From positions 62,001 through 126,000 of the forward strand of contig JAGIBL010000008.1 in the NCBI GenBank assembly GCA_017744365.1: a DNA stretch of 64,000 nucleotides, given 5' to 3'. The stretch is from Nocardioidaceae bacterium. Its GTDB lineage: Bacteria; Actinomycetota; Actinomycetes; Propionibacteriales; Nocardioidaceae. Position 1 is the stretch's first letter. Each line of letters opens with the position of its first letter. The notes under the pieces are model-generated. The model made no database searches. It saw only the letters and a list, made by a program, of their open reading frames with translations, and had not been told where the DNA came from. Below, in pieces: positions 8,126 through 16,681 of this stretch. Position numbers and translations under genes: made by a program.

Positions 8126-8866
8126 TCACATCCGGCGCAGGACCGCGGTGACCTTGCCCAGGATGGTCGCGTGGTTGCCGTCGATCGGCTCGTAGGCGGC
8201 GTTGTGCGGCATCAGCCACACCTGGTCGCCCTTCTTCTTGTACGTCTTCACGGTGGCCTCGCCGTCGAGCATCGCGGCCACGATGTCGCCGTTGTTCGCG
8301 GTCGGCTGCTGCCGGATCACCACGTAGTCGCCGTCGCAGATCGCCGCGTCCACCATCGAGTCACCGGCAACCTCGAGCAGGAACAGCGTGCCCTCGCCGA
8401 CCAGCGTCTTGGGCAGCGGGAAGACGTCCTCGACCCGCTCCTCGGCCAGGATCGGGCCACCGGCGGCGATCCGGCCGACCAGGGGCACGTGCGTGGCCGC
8501 GGGCAGCGCGTCGCCGATCCCGGTGAGGTCGGGCTCGGAGTCGTCGGCGCTGGAGATGGCCTTGCGGGCGGCCATCAGCTCGGGCAGGAACACCTCGAGC
8601 GCGCGCGGCCGGTTGGGGTCGCGCTTGATGTGGCCCTTCTGCTCCAGCACGCGCAGCTGGTGGGCGACGCTCGAGGAGCTGGCCAGCCCGACCGCCTCGC
8701 CGATCTCGCGGATGCTCGGCGGGTAGCCGCGCTGCTCGATGGCGTCGCGCAGGAACGCGAGGATCCGCTGCTGCCGCGGGGTGAGCCCGGTCGCGTCCGG
8801 GGGAGCGTCGGGGAGCTCGCTGACCGTGCCCCGGGTCTCGGCCGAGCGGTTGCTGTCAGTCGCCAT
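8126..8866 (-). CDS. lexA: SOS repressor LexA
   Basis: 246 residues from ATG 8866. Residues about 28-90 are the LexA winged helix ([20 protein letters not shown], then [23 protein letters not shown]). The self-cleavage site is Ala135-Gly136 in RIAAGGP. The catalytic dyad is Ser170 (AGDSMVDA) and Lys207 ([11 protein letters not shown]). With RecA filaments it cleaves itself and releases the SOS regulon. A near-consensus SOS box lies 33 bases upstream of the start, so lexA is autoregulated. The probable SOS-controlled LysM protein, adjacent to lexA in Mycobacterium, is here displaced to 12580 by a two-component system. Confidence 0.96.
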   Translation of the reverse strand: MATDSNRSAETRGTVSELPDAPPDATGLTPRQQRILAFLRDAIEQRGYPPSIREIGEAVGLASSSSVAHQLRVLEQKGHIKRDPNRPRALEVFLPELMAARKAISSADDSEPDLTGIGDALPAATHVPLVGRIAAGGPILAEERVEDVFPLPKTLVGEGTLFLLEVAGDSMVDAAICDGDYVVIRQQPTANNGDIVAAMLDGEATVKTYKKKGDQVWLMPHNAAYEPIDGNHATILGKVTAVLRRM

Positions 8867-8898
8867 GGAGTGACGGTAGCCCCGAAGGACCGCCGAGT

Positions 8899-8914
8899 TC
8901 AAACACATGTTCGA
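8899..8914 (-). promoter_or_regulatory. LexA-binding SOS box of lexA
   Basis: Read on the minus strand it is TCGAACATGTGTTTGA, one mismatch from the actinobacterial SOS box TCGAAC-N4-GTTCGA. It lies 33 bases upstream of the lexA start codon and just past the end of the response-regulator gene. Autoregulation of lexA is the expected role. Confidence 0.88.
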
Positions 8915-8946
8915 ACGGGCGTGTCGTGCCGGGGCCCGTCCGGAAC

Positions 8947-9573
8947 CTAGAGTCCGCGCATCCGCAGCGCCGCCTGGGTCCGGTCCCGCACCTGCAGCTT
9001 GGTCAGCACGTTGGCGACGTGGTTCTGCACGGTCTTCAGGCTGAGCCCGAGCTCGCGGGCGATCTCGGCGTTGCTGCGCCCCGCGGCGACCAGGGCGAGC
9101 ACCTCGCTCTCCCGGGGGGTGAGGTCTCCGAGGCGCCACGGGCCGGAGGCCCTCGTATGCACTGCGCCGGACGCGACCCGCTGAGCCGCCCCCGCCCCGA
9201 AGACCGCCCCGCCCGCCGCGACCGTCCGCACCGCCGCGAGCACCTCCTCCTGGACGGCACCCTTGAGCAGGTACCCGCGCGCGCCGACGGCCAGCGCGGC
9301 GGTCACGGTCTCGTCGTCGTCGACCATCGTGAGCACCAGCACCGCCGGGCCGGACGGCAGCGCGACGATCCGCCGGATCGCCTCCAGGCCGGGCAGCCCG
9401 GGCATGTTCAGGTCCATCAGCACCACGTCCGGCGCGAGCTCCGCGGCACGCCGTACGGCGGACTCGCCCTCTCCCGCGGAGCCCACCACCTCGATGTCGG
9501 CGATCGTGCCGAGCAGGCCGGTGAGCCCGTCGCGGAACAGCGGGTGGTCGTCGACCACGAGCACGCGGATCAT
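8947..9573 (-). CDS. NarL/LuxR-type response regulator
   Basis: 208 residues. The N-terminal receiver has the acidic pocket [11 protein letters not shown], phosphoacceptor Asp in [11 protein letters not shown] (near residue 54), and the conserved Lys in GYLLKGA. Residues about 148-206 are the LuxR-type helix-turn-helix ([20 protein letters not shown], then [19 protein letters not shown]). The start codon overlaps the stop of the sensor-kinase gene by four bases, so it is the direct partner of that kinase. It lies between lexA and the SOS-controlled gene at 12580. Target genes are unknown; the membrane-protein gene at 11591-12265 upstream in the same orientation is one candidate. Confidence 0.92.
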   Translation of the reverse strand: MIRVLVVDDHPLFRDGLTGLLGTIADIEVVGSAGEGESAVRRAAELAPDVVLMDLNMPGLPGLEAIRRIVALPSGPAVLVLTMVDDDETVTAALAVGARGYLLKGAVQEEVLAAVRTVAAGGAVFGAGAAQRVASGAVHTRASGPWRLGDLTPRESEVLALVAAGRSNAEIARELGLSLKTVQNHVANVLTKLQVRDRTQAALRMRGL

Positions 9574-11543
9574 GGCGTGACCCCGACGTCGAGGGGCAGC
9601 CGCGCGACCACCCGGGTCCCGCTCCCGGGCACCGCCTCCAGCGTGAACCGCCCGCCGATCTCCTCGGCCCGGCTGCGCATGCTGCCCAGCCCGACGCCGT
9701 CCGCGCGCGGCACCACCACGCCGGTGCCGTCGTCGGCGACCTCGACGACCAGGGCGGTGCCGTTGCGGTGGATCCGTACGCAGGCCGACCGCGCCCGGGC
9801 GTGCCGCGCCGCGTTGGCCAGCGCCTCCTGGACGATCCGGTACGCCGCGACCTCGGTCGCCGCGGGCAGCCGGGGCAGGTCGGCGGCCTCGAGGGTGACC
9901 GGCAGCGCGGCCTGCGTGCCCAGTGCGGCGACCGCCTCGACCAGGCCGAGGTCGTCCAGCGCGGCCGGGCGCAGGCCCTCGACGATCCGGCGCACGTCGA
10001 GCACGGTCGCCTGGATGCCGCTGCGCAGCCCGAGCAGCCCGGTGTCGTCGGCGCCGTCGGGCAGCCGGTTGCGCACGGTGTCGACCTGGAGGGTCAGCCC
10101 GGCCAGCGCCGGCCCGAGTCCGTCGTGCAGGTCGCGGCGCAGCCGGCGGCGCTCCTCCTCGCGCGCGACCACGAGGCGCTCGCGGGCGCCGCGCAGGCCG
10201 TCCAGCAGGGCCGCCGCGTGCACCACGGTGCCGAGCTGACGAGCCACGTCGGCGAGCAGGTCACGGTCGGTCTCGCGGAGCGGCCGCCGGTCCCAGGAGA
10301 GCACGCCCACGGTGTCGCCGTACGCGGTCATCGGCAGCTCGTCGACGGGACCCGCCACGGTGCCGCGGACGGCGAGGACCCGCCCGTCCGGGGCGGTGAT
10401 CGCGACGTGCGCGAGGCCGAGCGCCGCGCCCACCTCCTCGACCAGCTCGGCCAGCAGGCCGGGCACGTCGGCGGCGTCGCCGAGCCGGCGCGCGGTCGCG
10501 GCCAGGACCTCGGTGGGCTGGGACCACTGCCCGTAGGTGAGCCGGTTCGCGGTGCGCTGCAGGCCGTCTCGCAGCGGCGCGAAGCTGACCGCGACCACGC
10601 CGGCGGCGAGCCAGGCCAGCCAGCTCGCGCCGCGCTGCCCGGCCATCGCGCCGACCCCGCCGACGACCACCGCGTACAGCGCCGCGATCGCCAGCCACAG
10701 CGAGCCGTAGGTCAGCGACCGGTTGACCAGCAGCTGGATGTCGTAGAGCCGGCGCTGCAGCACCGCGATCCCGATGGCCGCGGGCAAGGGCACGGTGGCG
10801 AGCCCGAACAGCCACGGGTCGGCGGCGTCGCTCGCGCTCGCGGCCATCGCGGCGATGGGCGGCACGAACGCGAGCCCGAAGAGCAGCGTCTGCTGCCGGG
10901 TCAGCGCGCTGCCGTGCCGGTAGCGCTGCACCAGGACCGCGGTGGCCAGCCCGATCGCGATCACGCCGAGCAGCAGCGAGACGCCGGCCAGTCCGCCGGC
11001 CAGCAGCCCGAGGACCCCCGGGGCGCCCAGCGGGTTGTCGATCGAGTCCAGGCGGGTGTCGGTGAGGTCCCGCATGAACAGGCTCGCGGTGGTGAAGCAG
11101 GCGATGGTGACGAGCGACGTACGACGAGCAACGCGCTGCAGCCGGGTGGTGGCCGGAGCGCCGTCGGGGAACCGCAGCGGCAGCCAGAGCACGGCCACCA
11201 GCCAGGGGAGTCCGCGCAGCGAGCTGCCGAGCACCGAGGCCCAGGCGGCGCCGACGTCGCCGGGGTGCAGGTGCAGGGTCCCGTACGACGTGGCGACGAG
11301 CGCCTCGCCGATGCCCCACGCCGGCGTGATCGCGACGGCGATCCGGCCGACCGGGTGCCCGGGCCGGTGCCAGAGGATGAGCAGGCCGACGGCGGCGTAC
11401 GCGACGACGACGGCCGCGACCGCCGCCTCGTTGAGCCGGGCCGTGCCGGTCTCGGAGGCGGCGATCGCGACCGCTTCGCCGGTGACGGCGACGACGACCG
11501 CGAGCACGGCCAGCGTCCTGCTCACCAGGCCAGGGTGACTCAT
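9570..11543 (-). CDS. Membrane sensor histidine kinase, NarL-partner type (HisKA_3)
   Basis: 657 residues from ATG 11543 ([11 protein letters not shown]). The first 350 or so residues hold about ten hydrophobic segments. A GAF-like stretch follows (residues about 390-450), then a coiled coil [25 protein letters not shown] whose His is the phosphorylation site of the HisKA_3 family. The C-terminal HATPase has an N box ([12 protein letters not shown]), G1 (DDGTGV) and the [15 protein letters not shown]2 region. The overall plan matches the kinase at 30203-32296. It is coupled by ATGA overlap to its regulator. The signal is unknown. Confidence 0.92.
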   Translation of the reverse strand: MSHPGLVSRTLAVLAVVVAVTGEAVAIAASETGTARLNEAAVAAVVVAYAAVGLLILWHRPGHPVGRIAVAITPAWGIGEALVATSYGTLHLHPGDVGAAWASVLGSSLRGLPWLVAVLWLPLRFPDGAPATTRLQRVARRTSLVTIACFTTASLFMRDLTDTRLDSIDNPLGAPGVLGLLAGGLAGVSLLLGVIAIGLATAVLVQRYRHGSALTRQQTLLFGLAFVPPIAAMAASASDAADPWLFGLATVPLPAAIGIAVLQRRLYDIQLLVNRSLTYGSLWLAIAALYAVVVGGVGAMAGQRGASWLAWLAAGVVAVSFAPLRDGLQRTANRLTYGQWSQPTEVLAATARRLGDAADVPGLLAELVEEVGAALGLAHVAITAPDGRVLAVRGTVAGPVDELPMTAYGDTVGVLSWDRRPLRETDRDLLADVARQLGTVVHAAALLDGLRGARERLVVAREEERRRLRRDLHDGLGPALAGLTLQVDTVRNRLPDGADDTGLLGLRSGIQATVLDVRRIVEGLRPAALDDLGLVEAVAALGTQAALPVTLEAADLPRLPAATEVAAYRIVQEALANAARHARARSACVRIHRNGTALVVEVADDGTGVVVPRADGVGLGSMRSRAEEIGGRFTLEAVPGSGTRVVARLPLDVGVTP

Positions 11544-11590
11544 CGCGGTGCCGGTGCGGGGCGGTTTCCGACAGTCCTGTCGCCGGTCCT

Positions 11591-12265
11591 TCAGCGGGTC
11601 CGGCGCCCGCCCGCGTCGCGCAGGCAGAGGACGGCCAGGCCGACCCACCAGAGCATCCGGACCATGTCGGTGGCGTTGTGCGCGAACGGGGTGATCGCCA
11701 GGCCGAGACCGCCGACCGCGACGCCGGCCCAGCCCCAGCGGACGTGGGTCCGCTCGGCCAGCGCGGCGATGCTCAGCGCCAGCACCATGGCCAGCCCGGT
11801 CGCCACCTGCAGCACGAAGCTGTAGTTGCGGATGTCGTTGACGGTCGCGATGGTCGTGATCGGGACGTGGTGGTGCGCGGCGTAGACGGCCGCGGCGCCC
11901 GGGGCGAACCCGACGGCCAGCGTGCTCGCCGCGTAGACCAGGCCCAGGCCGAGGAAGGTCTGCGAGGCCACCCGCCCCGTCTCGGTACGGCGGCCGAAGA
12001 GCCGGGCGAGCAGGACCAGGGCGGGCACGAGCACGACGAATGCGAGCGCCTCGACGTAGCCGCCGGCGAGGACGCGGTTCATGGCCGCGCCGCCGTACTT
12101 GTCCTGCAGGTCGGCGAGCGAGGTGCCGTGCGCGACCACGACCTCCTGGCTGAAGCCGGCGAAGAGCAGGACCACGTGGGCGAGGGCGAAGCCGCCGGCC
12201 CAGCGGGGCAGCGAGCTGCTCGTCTCCTGGTGGGTGGATGCGGGAGTGGTGTCGAGCTGGGTCAT
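11591..12265 (-). CDS. Multipass membrane protein, DUF4386-like
   Basis: 224 residues from ATG 12265, with a strong AGGAGG site (the sequence CCTCCTGGGAGG lies just upstream). About six membrane segments are visible, for example GGFALAHVVLLFAGFSQEVVV, AGGYVEALAFVVLVPALVLL and FVLQVATGLAMVLALSIAAL. The loop YGGAAMNRVLAGGYVEAL recalls DUF4386-type proteins. Function unknown. It precedes the sensor kinase by 47 bases in the same orientation. A similar membrane protein precedes the second kinase/regulator pair at 29442-32967, so a role in signal input to the kinase is possible. Its promoter faces the SOS promoter of the LysM gene. Confidence 0.75.
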   Translation of the reverse strand: MTQLDTTPASTHQETSSSLPRWAGGFALAHVVLLFAGFSQEVVVAHGTSLADLQDKYGGAAMNRVLAGGYVEALAFVVLVPALVLLARLFGRRTETGRVASQTFLGLGLVYAASTLAVGFAPGAAAVYAAHHHVPITTIATVNDIRNYSFVLQVATGLAMVLALSIAALAERTHVRWGWAGVAVGGLGLAITPFAHNATDMVRMLWWVGLAVLCLRDAGGRRTR

Positions 12266-12394
12266 GACGACCTCCTGGGAGGAGCGGGATCGGACTCCTC
12301 CGAGGCTCCGCCTCGGCGGCCGCCGGCGGATCGGGCCGGTTCCCGGGAGGGCCGGGAAGATCTCCCGGGTCGTGCTCCGTCTCCGGGGCCGCGT

Positions 12395-12469
12395 TCGAAC
12401 GTATGTTCTTGACACCGTTCGAACACCTGCTCTACCTTCGTACACGTGTTCGATCGAACGTCTGATCGA
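12395..12469 (+). promoter_or_regulatory. SOS-regulated promoter with clustered LexA boxes
   Basis: This is the key part of the 314-base gap 12266-12579. Three 16-mers fit TCGAAC-N4-GTTCGA: TCGAACGTATGTTCTT at 12395-12410 (two mismatches), TCGTACACGTGTTCGA at 12438-12453 (one) and TCGAACGTCTGATCGA at 12454-12469 (one). A weaker half-site, TCGAAC, starts at 12419. A -35 TTGACA (12409-12414) and a -10-like TACCTT (12433-12438, 18-base spacer) lie among them. The first box touches the -35, and the next two abut the -10 and cover the likely start point. This explains damage-inducible expression of the LysM gene at 12580. Confidence 0.85.
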
Positions 12470-12579
12470 GCGGCCGCCGGAGAAATGTCGGTGGTCCTCC
12501 GTAGAACTAGGTCCGACACAAGCAGGGGTCACCAGACCTACCGGCTCAACGGAGCCGGGCTTCCCCAGGAGGTAGACCG

Positions 12580-12930
12580 ATGAGCACGCTGAGCATCTCG
12601 CCCGCATTCGCGCCGGCCCGCGCCCGCGCCCGCCGCAGCACGGTGCGGCTGACCCGCCGTGGCCGGATCGTCGTGCTCGCCGTGTTCCTGCTCGCCGCGT
12701 TCGCCGTGATGATCGCCGCCGGTGGCTGGGCCACCGCGACCCGCGACGCCGGCACGCCCGAGCAGGTGCGGATCATCGAGGTGCAGCCCGGCGACACCCT
12801 GTACGACATCGCCGGCAAGCTGCCCGGGTCGGGCGACGTGCGCTCCAAGGTGCACCGCCTCCAGCAGCTGAACTCGCTGCCGAGCAGCGGGCTGCAGGTG
12901 GGCCAGAAGCTCGCCGTCCCGGTCGGCTGA
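12580..12930 (+). CDS. SOS-inducible LysM membrane protein, DivS/ChiZ-like cell-division suppressor
   Basis: 116 residues with an AGGAGG site at 12567-12572. The N-terminus is basic (residues 1-27), followed by one membrane segment (IVVLAVFLLAAFAVMIAAGG, about 28-48). A C-terminal LysM peptidoglycan-binding domain follows (QPGDTLYDIAGKLPGSGDVR ... GLQVGQKLAVPVG, about 68-116). In Mycobacterium (ChiZ, next to lexA) and Corynebacterium (DivS), similarly built SOS proteins delay septation after DNA damage. The LexA boxes directly upstream, and the lexA/nrdR neighbourhood, fit that role. A hydrolase activity cannot be read from the sequence. Assignment to DivS/ChiZ is by architecture and context. 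Confidence 0.85.
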   Translation: MSTLSISPAFAPARARARRSTVRLTRRGRIVVLAVFLLAAFAVMIAAGGWATATRDAGTPEQVRIIEVQPGDTLYDIAGKLPGSGDVRSKVHRLQQLNSLPSSGLQVGQKLAVPVG

Positions 12931-13041
12931 TCCAAGGCTGATCCACGAACGTGCCTGCCCGGCCCCCCGCCGAGCACGCCACAACTGAATAGATACTCCG
13001 CGCGGCCGCCTCGACCCCGGCTGCAAGGAGGGGAAGAGATG

Positions 13042-13067
13042 AGGGGCGAGACTTCGGTCTCGCCCCT
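13042..13067. terminator. Bidirectional hairpin terminator with TTCG loop
   Basis: A perfect 11-bp stem (AGGGGCGAGAC, 13042-13052, pairing with 13057-13067) is closed by a TTCG tetraloop. It lies between the convergent LysM gene (ends 12930) and lysoplasmalogenase gene (ends 13077), so it can end both transcripts. Confidence 0.85.
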
Positions 13068-13076
13068 TCGTCTTCC

Positions 13077-13748
13077 TCAGGCGTGCGCCGCGCCCTCGGC
13101 GAGCAGGAACTGCGCCGCCGTGTACGTCCCCATGACGGCCGACTCGAGCCGCGGCGGCGGGTTCTTCAGCAGGAACTTCCGGGTGCCGAGGATCGAGTCC
13201 GACACCATGAACAGCGCCGCGCCTAGGATGCTCGCCCGGCGCGCGGACTTCGGTAGGGCCGGGTCCAGCTGGGTGGCCGCGGCGACGGTCCCGGCCAGCA
13301 TCGCGGAGTACCCGGCGATCGTCGGGCCGAGCACCTTCTCCTGCCGGGCGGCTCCGAACACCATCCCCGGTGCCGTCGTCGCCCACAGCGCCGCGACCGC
13401 CTTGGGTCCGCGCCGGCGGGTTTGGCTGCGGTGGGCGAGGAAGCCGCCGATGTAGGCCGCGTGCCCGGCCGCGAACGACCCGCTGCCGAGCGCGAAGTTC
13501 TTGGTGCCGTCCCCGAGGAGGGCAAGGTCCCCGCCCCAGCCGGCCGCCTGGGCGACCAGGGTGCTGGTGCGCAGGGGAGAGCCGGCCGCGGCCGGGTTGG
13601 TCGCGAGCGAGGCCATCAGCGTCGGCATCAGCAGCGGCTTGGTGACCACGCGCGCCTGGTGGGCCCGCGGGTGCGCCGACCCGGAGAGCCAGGTGTCGGC
13701 GATCGCCAGTCCGACGTACGCGAGCTTGAGCTTGAGGTGGGTCCGCAC
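13077..13748 (-). CDS. Lysoplasmalogenase, YhhN/TMEM86 family
   Basis: 223 residues from a GTG at 13748. It has about eight short membrane segments with the YhhN pattern: KPLLMPTLMASLA near residue 37, GGDLALLGDG near 72, AAGHAAYIGGF near 93 and MVSDSILGTRKFL near 182. The acidic residues in GD and SDS are those thought to act in hydrolysis. Members cleave the vinyl-ether bond of lysoplasmalogens in membranes; whether this organism makes plasmalogens cannot be told here. It is convergent with the SOS gene and divergent from the DUF3052 gene. Confidence 0.85.
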   Translation of the reverse strand: MRTHLKLKLAYVGLAIADTWLSGSAHPRAHQARVVTKPLLMPTLMASLATNPAAAGSPLRTSTLVAQAAGWGGDLALLGDGTKNFALGSGSFAAGHAAYIGGFLAHRSQTRRRGPKAVAALWATTAPGMVFGAARQEKVLGPTIAGYSAMLAGTVAAATQLDPALPKSARRASILGAALFMVSDSILGTRKFLLKNPPPRLESAVMGTYTAAQFLLAEGAAHA

Positions 13749-13777
13749 AGGCTGAATCTAACCGCTACCTTCGGCCC

Positions 13778-14173
13778 ATGGCCGGGTACTCAGGAACGCC
13801 GCTCGAGAAGAAGCTCGGCGTCAAGGAGGGCCAGACGGTCTTCCTCGACAAGGCCCCCGGCGGCTTCGCCCTGGACGCCGCCACCACGACCCGGCTGCCG
13901 AAGGTGGCCGCGATCACGCTGACGTTCCACACGTCGCTCGACTCGTTGGCGAAGCGGATGCCGACGCTCATCGAGCACACCGAGCAGGCCGGGATGATCT
14001 GGGTCTGCTGGCCCAAGAAGGCCGCCCGCAAGCTCGGCTGGGAGACCGACCTCGACGAGAACGTCGTCAGGCAGATCGGCCTGGACGCCGGGGTCGTCGA
14101 CGTGAAGGTCTGCGCGGTCGACGAGGTCTGGTCCGGCCTCAAGTTCGTACGACGCCTCGCCGACCGTTCCTGA
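13778..14173 (+). CDS. DUF3052-like protein
   Basis: 131 residues. The pattern LEKKLGVKEGQTVFLDKAPG, TFHTSLDSLAKRMPTLIE, GMIWVCWPKKAARK and VGLxAGVVDVKVCAVDEVWS-type end match the actinobacterial DUF3052 family. That family is small, cytoplasmic and of unknown function. The gene starts 29 bases past the start of the divergent lysoplasmalogenase gene. It is followed 30 bases later by a DUF2630 gene, probably the same transcript. Confidence 0.85.
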   Translation: MAGYSGTPLEKKLGVKEGQTVFLDKAPGGFALDAATTTRLPKVAAITLTFHTSLDSLAKRMPTLIEHTEQAGMIWVCWPKKAARKLGWETDLDENVVRQIGLDAGVVDVKVCAVDEVWSGLKFVRRLADRS

Positions 14174-14203
14174 CGGTCACCCCCGCGGGGCATACTCGGC
14201 GAC

Positions 14204-14452
14204 ATGACCAGCGATCGCGGCATCCACGAGCAGATCTCCGACCTCGTCGCCCAGGAGCACGAGCTCCGGACCCAGCTGCAGGCGGGGGAGATCAAGCCGG
14301 ACGAGGAGCGAGCGCGGCTGCGTGACCTCGAGGTCCAGCTGGACCAGTGCTGGGACCTGCTCCGCCAGCGCCAGGCGCTCCGCGACGCGGGCGAGGACCC
14401 GTCCGCCGCCGCCGTCCGGCCGGCCAACGAGGTCGAGGGCTACCTCGGCTGA
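14204..14452 (+). CDS. DUF2630 family small coiled-coil protein
   Basis: 82 residues, strongly charged and helical. The motif IHEQISDLVAQEHELR is followed by DEERARLRDLEVQLDQCWDL and LLRQRQALRDAGEDP, then a short tail NEVEGYLG, all characteristic of DUF2630. Function unknown. It is convergent with the DUF6883-like gene, the two stop codons lying 12 bases apart. Confidence 0.88.
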   Translation: MTSDRGIHEQISDLVAQEHELRTQLQAGEIKPDEERARLRDLEVQLDQCWDLLRQRQALRDAGEDPSAAAVRPANEVEGYLG

Positions 14453-14464
14453 CGGGCCGCCGGT

Positions 14465-15985
14465 TCACGTCATCGAGGCGTGTACCTCGCACCCGATGCC
14501 GTGCCAGCTGAGCACCTCGACGAACGTCTCGGCCCACACCTTCGCGGGCTGGTAACCCCGGGGCGGCGCGAAGAGCCAGGACCCGGAGAGGTGTCCCGCA
14601 TGGCCCAGCCCTTCGTTGCGCAACCACTTCCCGAACCCGCGTCGCGCGTCGAAGACCCGGACGCTCGCCACGCCCTCCTCGCCGTTCGAAACCCAACTGG
14701 CAGTACCGGGTCCCACCACCTTCATGGGGATCGGCACGTGTAGGGCGGCCGCGTCGTCGGCTGCCTGACTCGCCAGCGCCCACAGGTCCTCGAACGCGAT
14801 CTCTTCGCCCGGTCGAGGCAGCGCCACGTCGAACACCTCGGTGTCCGGGGCAGTGCCCCGCTTGGCCAGGTACGCCGTCACCAGGCTAGGTGCCTCGCCA
14901 GGGCGGACGACCCAGGCCGCCAGCACCGGCTTGACCTCGCCGTTGCGTCCCTGGACGGCAACGATCGTGTGGAACTTGACGCCGTGGGCATCTCTGCGGG
15001 TCTCGTACAGGGGAGCGTTGAGGACTCCGCGCCTCAGCTGCTCGGCCAGGAACTGCCAGTCGTCGCGATCGATGCCCAGGGCTTCGGAGAAGAGCCGCGC
15101 CTTGGGTCCGCCCTTCTCGTGGTCGGGGTTCAGCAGGTAGCCCCGCAGCTTCGACTCGGCGACGACGGCGTCTTCCCGCCCGGGCACGCGTCGCGCGTCG
15201 ACGGTGAATTCGGCCGGCGCGTCCGGTGACTCTCGCGGCAGCGAGGCGAGAGCCCGCTGCACCGGGGTCGGCGCGGTCAGGCGCTCGTAGCCCTCGACGA
15301 ACCGGGCTCCGCGCTTGGACCGCGGCAGCGGCTCGACGCGGGTGGGGTGCTCGTGCTCGGTTTCCAGGCTGTTGGTCCAGCCGAGCGACTCGGCGCCGAC
15401 CTCCGACCACCAGTAGGCGGGCTCGTCCACCAGCTCGTACCGCTCTTCGTCCAAGCTCCCGGGGGTGTCCAGCAGCCAGATGCGCGTGTCCTTGATCTCG
15501 ACGATGGGGATCAGGCCGGCCCACAGCACGCGGTACAGGAGCGGGTGCGCCCGGTCGACCGTCACGGTGCCGAGGTAGCCGGGGGTCCCGCGCAGGAGAC
15601 CGTCGAGCCGAGCCGTCTGCTCCTCGGTCAGGTAGCCGAGCGACATCGCCTCCATCCCGAGCGTCCTGAGCACCTGCTCGACCTCCTCCGGGTCGGTGGT
15701 GTGCCGGCCGTCCTCGAGCGCCGCCCGGAGCTCGGCGAGTAGATACGCCCAGACCTCAGGGCGGCCGACCCGGGTCAGGCTGGAGCGGCGGCCTCCCTCG
15801 CTGACGGTGAGCTCGGCGTCGGTGTAGGCGAGGTTGTGAAGCAGTACGCCGCCCTCGCGGAGCGTTGCGGCGACCGCCTCGCCCTCGCGGCCGGCGATGA
15901 CCAGCTCCCGCAGCAGCGTGGCCCGGGTCGATTCCCACGAGGGGACCTGGTCCAGGTCGAAGAGGAAGGAGGCGACGATCGTCAA
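14465..15985 (-). CDS. Large protein with central DUF6883-like domain
   Basis: 506 residues. The most likely start is the TTG at 15985, inside the stop of the upstream membrane-protein gene (TTGA, four-base overlap); no ATG or GTG lies near. The N-terminal 240 residues are unrecognised. Residues about 280-390 (LRGYLLNPDHEKGGPKARLF, LAEQLRRGV, HTIVAVQGRNGE, PSLVTAYLA) resemble DUF6883, a small alpha/beta domain often found near toxin or secretion genes. The last 110 residues (FGKWLRNEGLGHAGHLSGSW) are unrecognised. It is probably cytoplasmic, with no signal peptide. Function unknown. The DUF6883 match is from memory of the pattern. Confidence 0.7.
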   Translation of the reverse strand: MTIVASFLFDLDQVPSWESTRATLLRELVIAGREGEAVAATLREGGVLLHNLAYTDAELTVSEGGRRSSLTRVGRPEVWAYLLAELRAALEDGRHTTDPEEVEQVLRTLGMEAMSLGYLTEEQTARLDGLLRGTPGYLGTVTVDRAHPLLYRVLWAGLIPIVEIKDTRIWLLDTPGSLDEERYELVDEPAYWWSEVGAESLGWTNSLETEHEHPTRVEPLPRSKRGARFVEGYERLTAPTPVQRALASLPRESPDAPAEFTVDARRVPGREDAVVAESKLRGYLLNPDHEKGGPKARLFSEALGIDRDDWQFLAEQLRRGVLNAPLYETRRDAHGVKFHTIVAVQGRNGEVKPVLAAWVVRPGEAPSLVTAYLAKRGTAPDTEVFDVALPRPGEEIAFEDLWALASQAADDAAALHVPIPMKVVGPGTASWVSNGEEGVASVRVFDARRGFGKWLRNEGLGHAGHLSGSWLFAPPRGYQPAKVWAETFVEVLSWHGIGCEVHASMT

Positions 15986-16314
15986 CGAGCCGCCCGCTTC
16001 CCGCCGCCCGGCACCCGCGGCGGGGGAGCCTGGCCACGCAGGGTGGCGAGCACCTTCCCGACCAGGACCAGCGTGACGAACAGGCACGTGGTCGCGCCCA
16101 GCGTGGCCAGCAGCAGGAACAGCCAGGCCGGCATGCCCTCGCCGTCGCGCGCCTTGCTGCCGAAGTCGATGGCCGCCCAGACCAGGTAGCCCCAGGCGAC
16201 GAGGGTCGCGGTGATCCCCAGGGCGAGCGCGAGCAGGCGCTGGCGCCGCGGCTGCGCGCCGTCCTCGCTCGCGGGCCCGCTCGTTGTCCCGCCGGGCCCC
16301 TGGTGCCTCCCCAT
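15982..16314 (-). CDS. Small two-pass membrane protein
   Basis: 110 residues from ATG 16314 (MGRHQGPGG); ATG 16323 three codons upstream is an alternative. Two membrane segments are visible, LLALALGITATLVAWGYLVW and LFLLLATLGATTCLFVTLVL, followed by a basic tail VPGGGKRAAR. It is translationally coupled to the DUF6883-like gene downstream by a TTGA overlap, so the pair likely works together. Function unknown. Confidence 0.65.
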   Translation of the reverse strand: MGRHQGPGGTTSGPASEDGAQPRRQRLLALALGITATLVAWGYLVWAAIDFGSKARDGEGMPAWLFLLLATLGATTCLFVTLVLVGKVLATLRGQAPPPRVPGGGKRAAR

Positions 16315-16537
16315 GGCGGCCATTCTGACCGAGCCATCCACGCCCCGGTGGGTAACGGCTCCAGGGACGGCCGAGAACTGTCGGTGGTCACCGTCAGACT
16401 GGACGCGACACCGGGACGACACGCCGGTCTTGGAACGTGCACATGCGCTCTGACCTGCGCGTTTGCCCCGGTCGCAAGGTCGCCGAAACTTTGTCGTGTT
16501 TGTTGTTGCGAAGCCTTGCGGCGCGGCGTAGGTTCTA

Positions 16538-16584
16538 CCACTACATCTAGTAGTTACAACGTTGTGGTTTTCCACATCTAGTTC
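16538..16584 (+). promoter_or_regulatory. Pair of NrdR boxes upstream of nrdR-nrdJ
   Basis: In the 358-base gap 16324-16681 two copies resemble the NrdR box core CwAtATaTwG: CTACATCTAG at 16541-16550 and CCACATCTAG at 16572-16581. Their spacing is 31 bases, three helical turns, as is standard for paired NrdR boxes. They lie 100-140 bases upstream of nrdR. No cobalamin riboswitch was recognised in the gap. The rest of the gap shows no gene. Confidence 0.8.
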
Positions 16585-16681
16585 CACAGAAACACCGACT
16601 TCTACACAGGCAAGGGCCGGTCATCCACCGGAATCCACAGCCTCAGCCACAGGTTGAACCCACGAGAGGAGGACCTCGACG

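Noticed and set aside
13039-13455. Plus-strand frame beginning near the terminator as a small gene
   Set aside because: It starts inside the terminator hairpin and then runs antisense to the lysoplasmalogenase gene, with no motif.
16324-16681. Searched for a cobalamin riboswitch controlling the B12-dependent reductase
   Set aside because: No B12-box-like sequence or long leader fold was recognised; the gap is explained by NrdR boxes.
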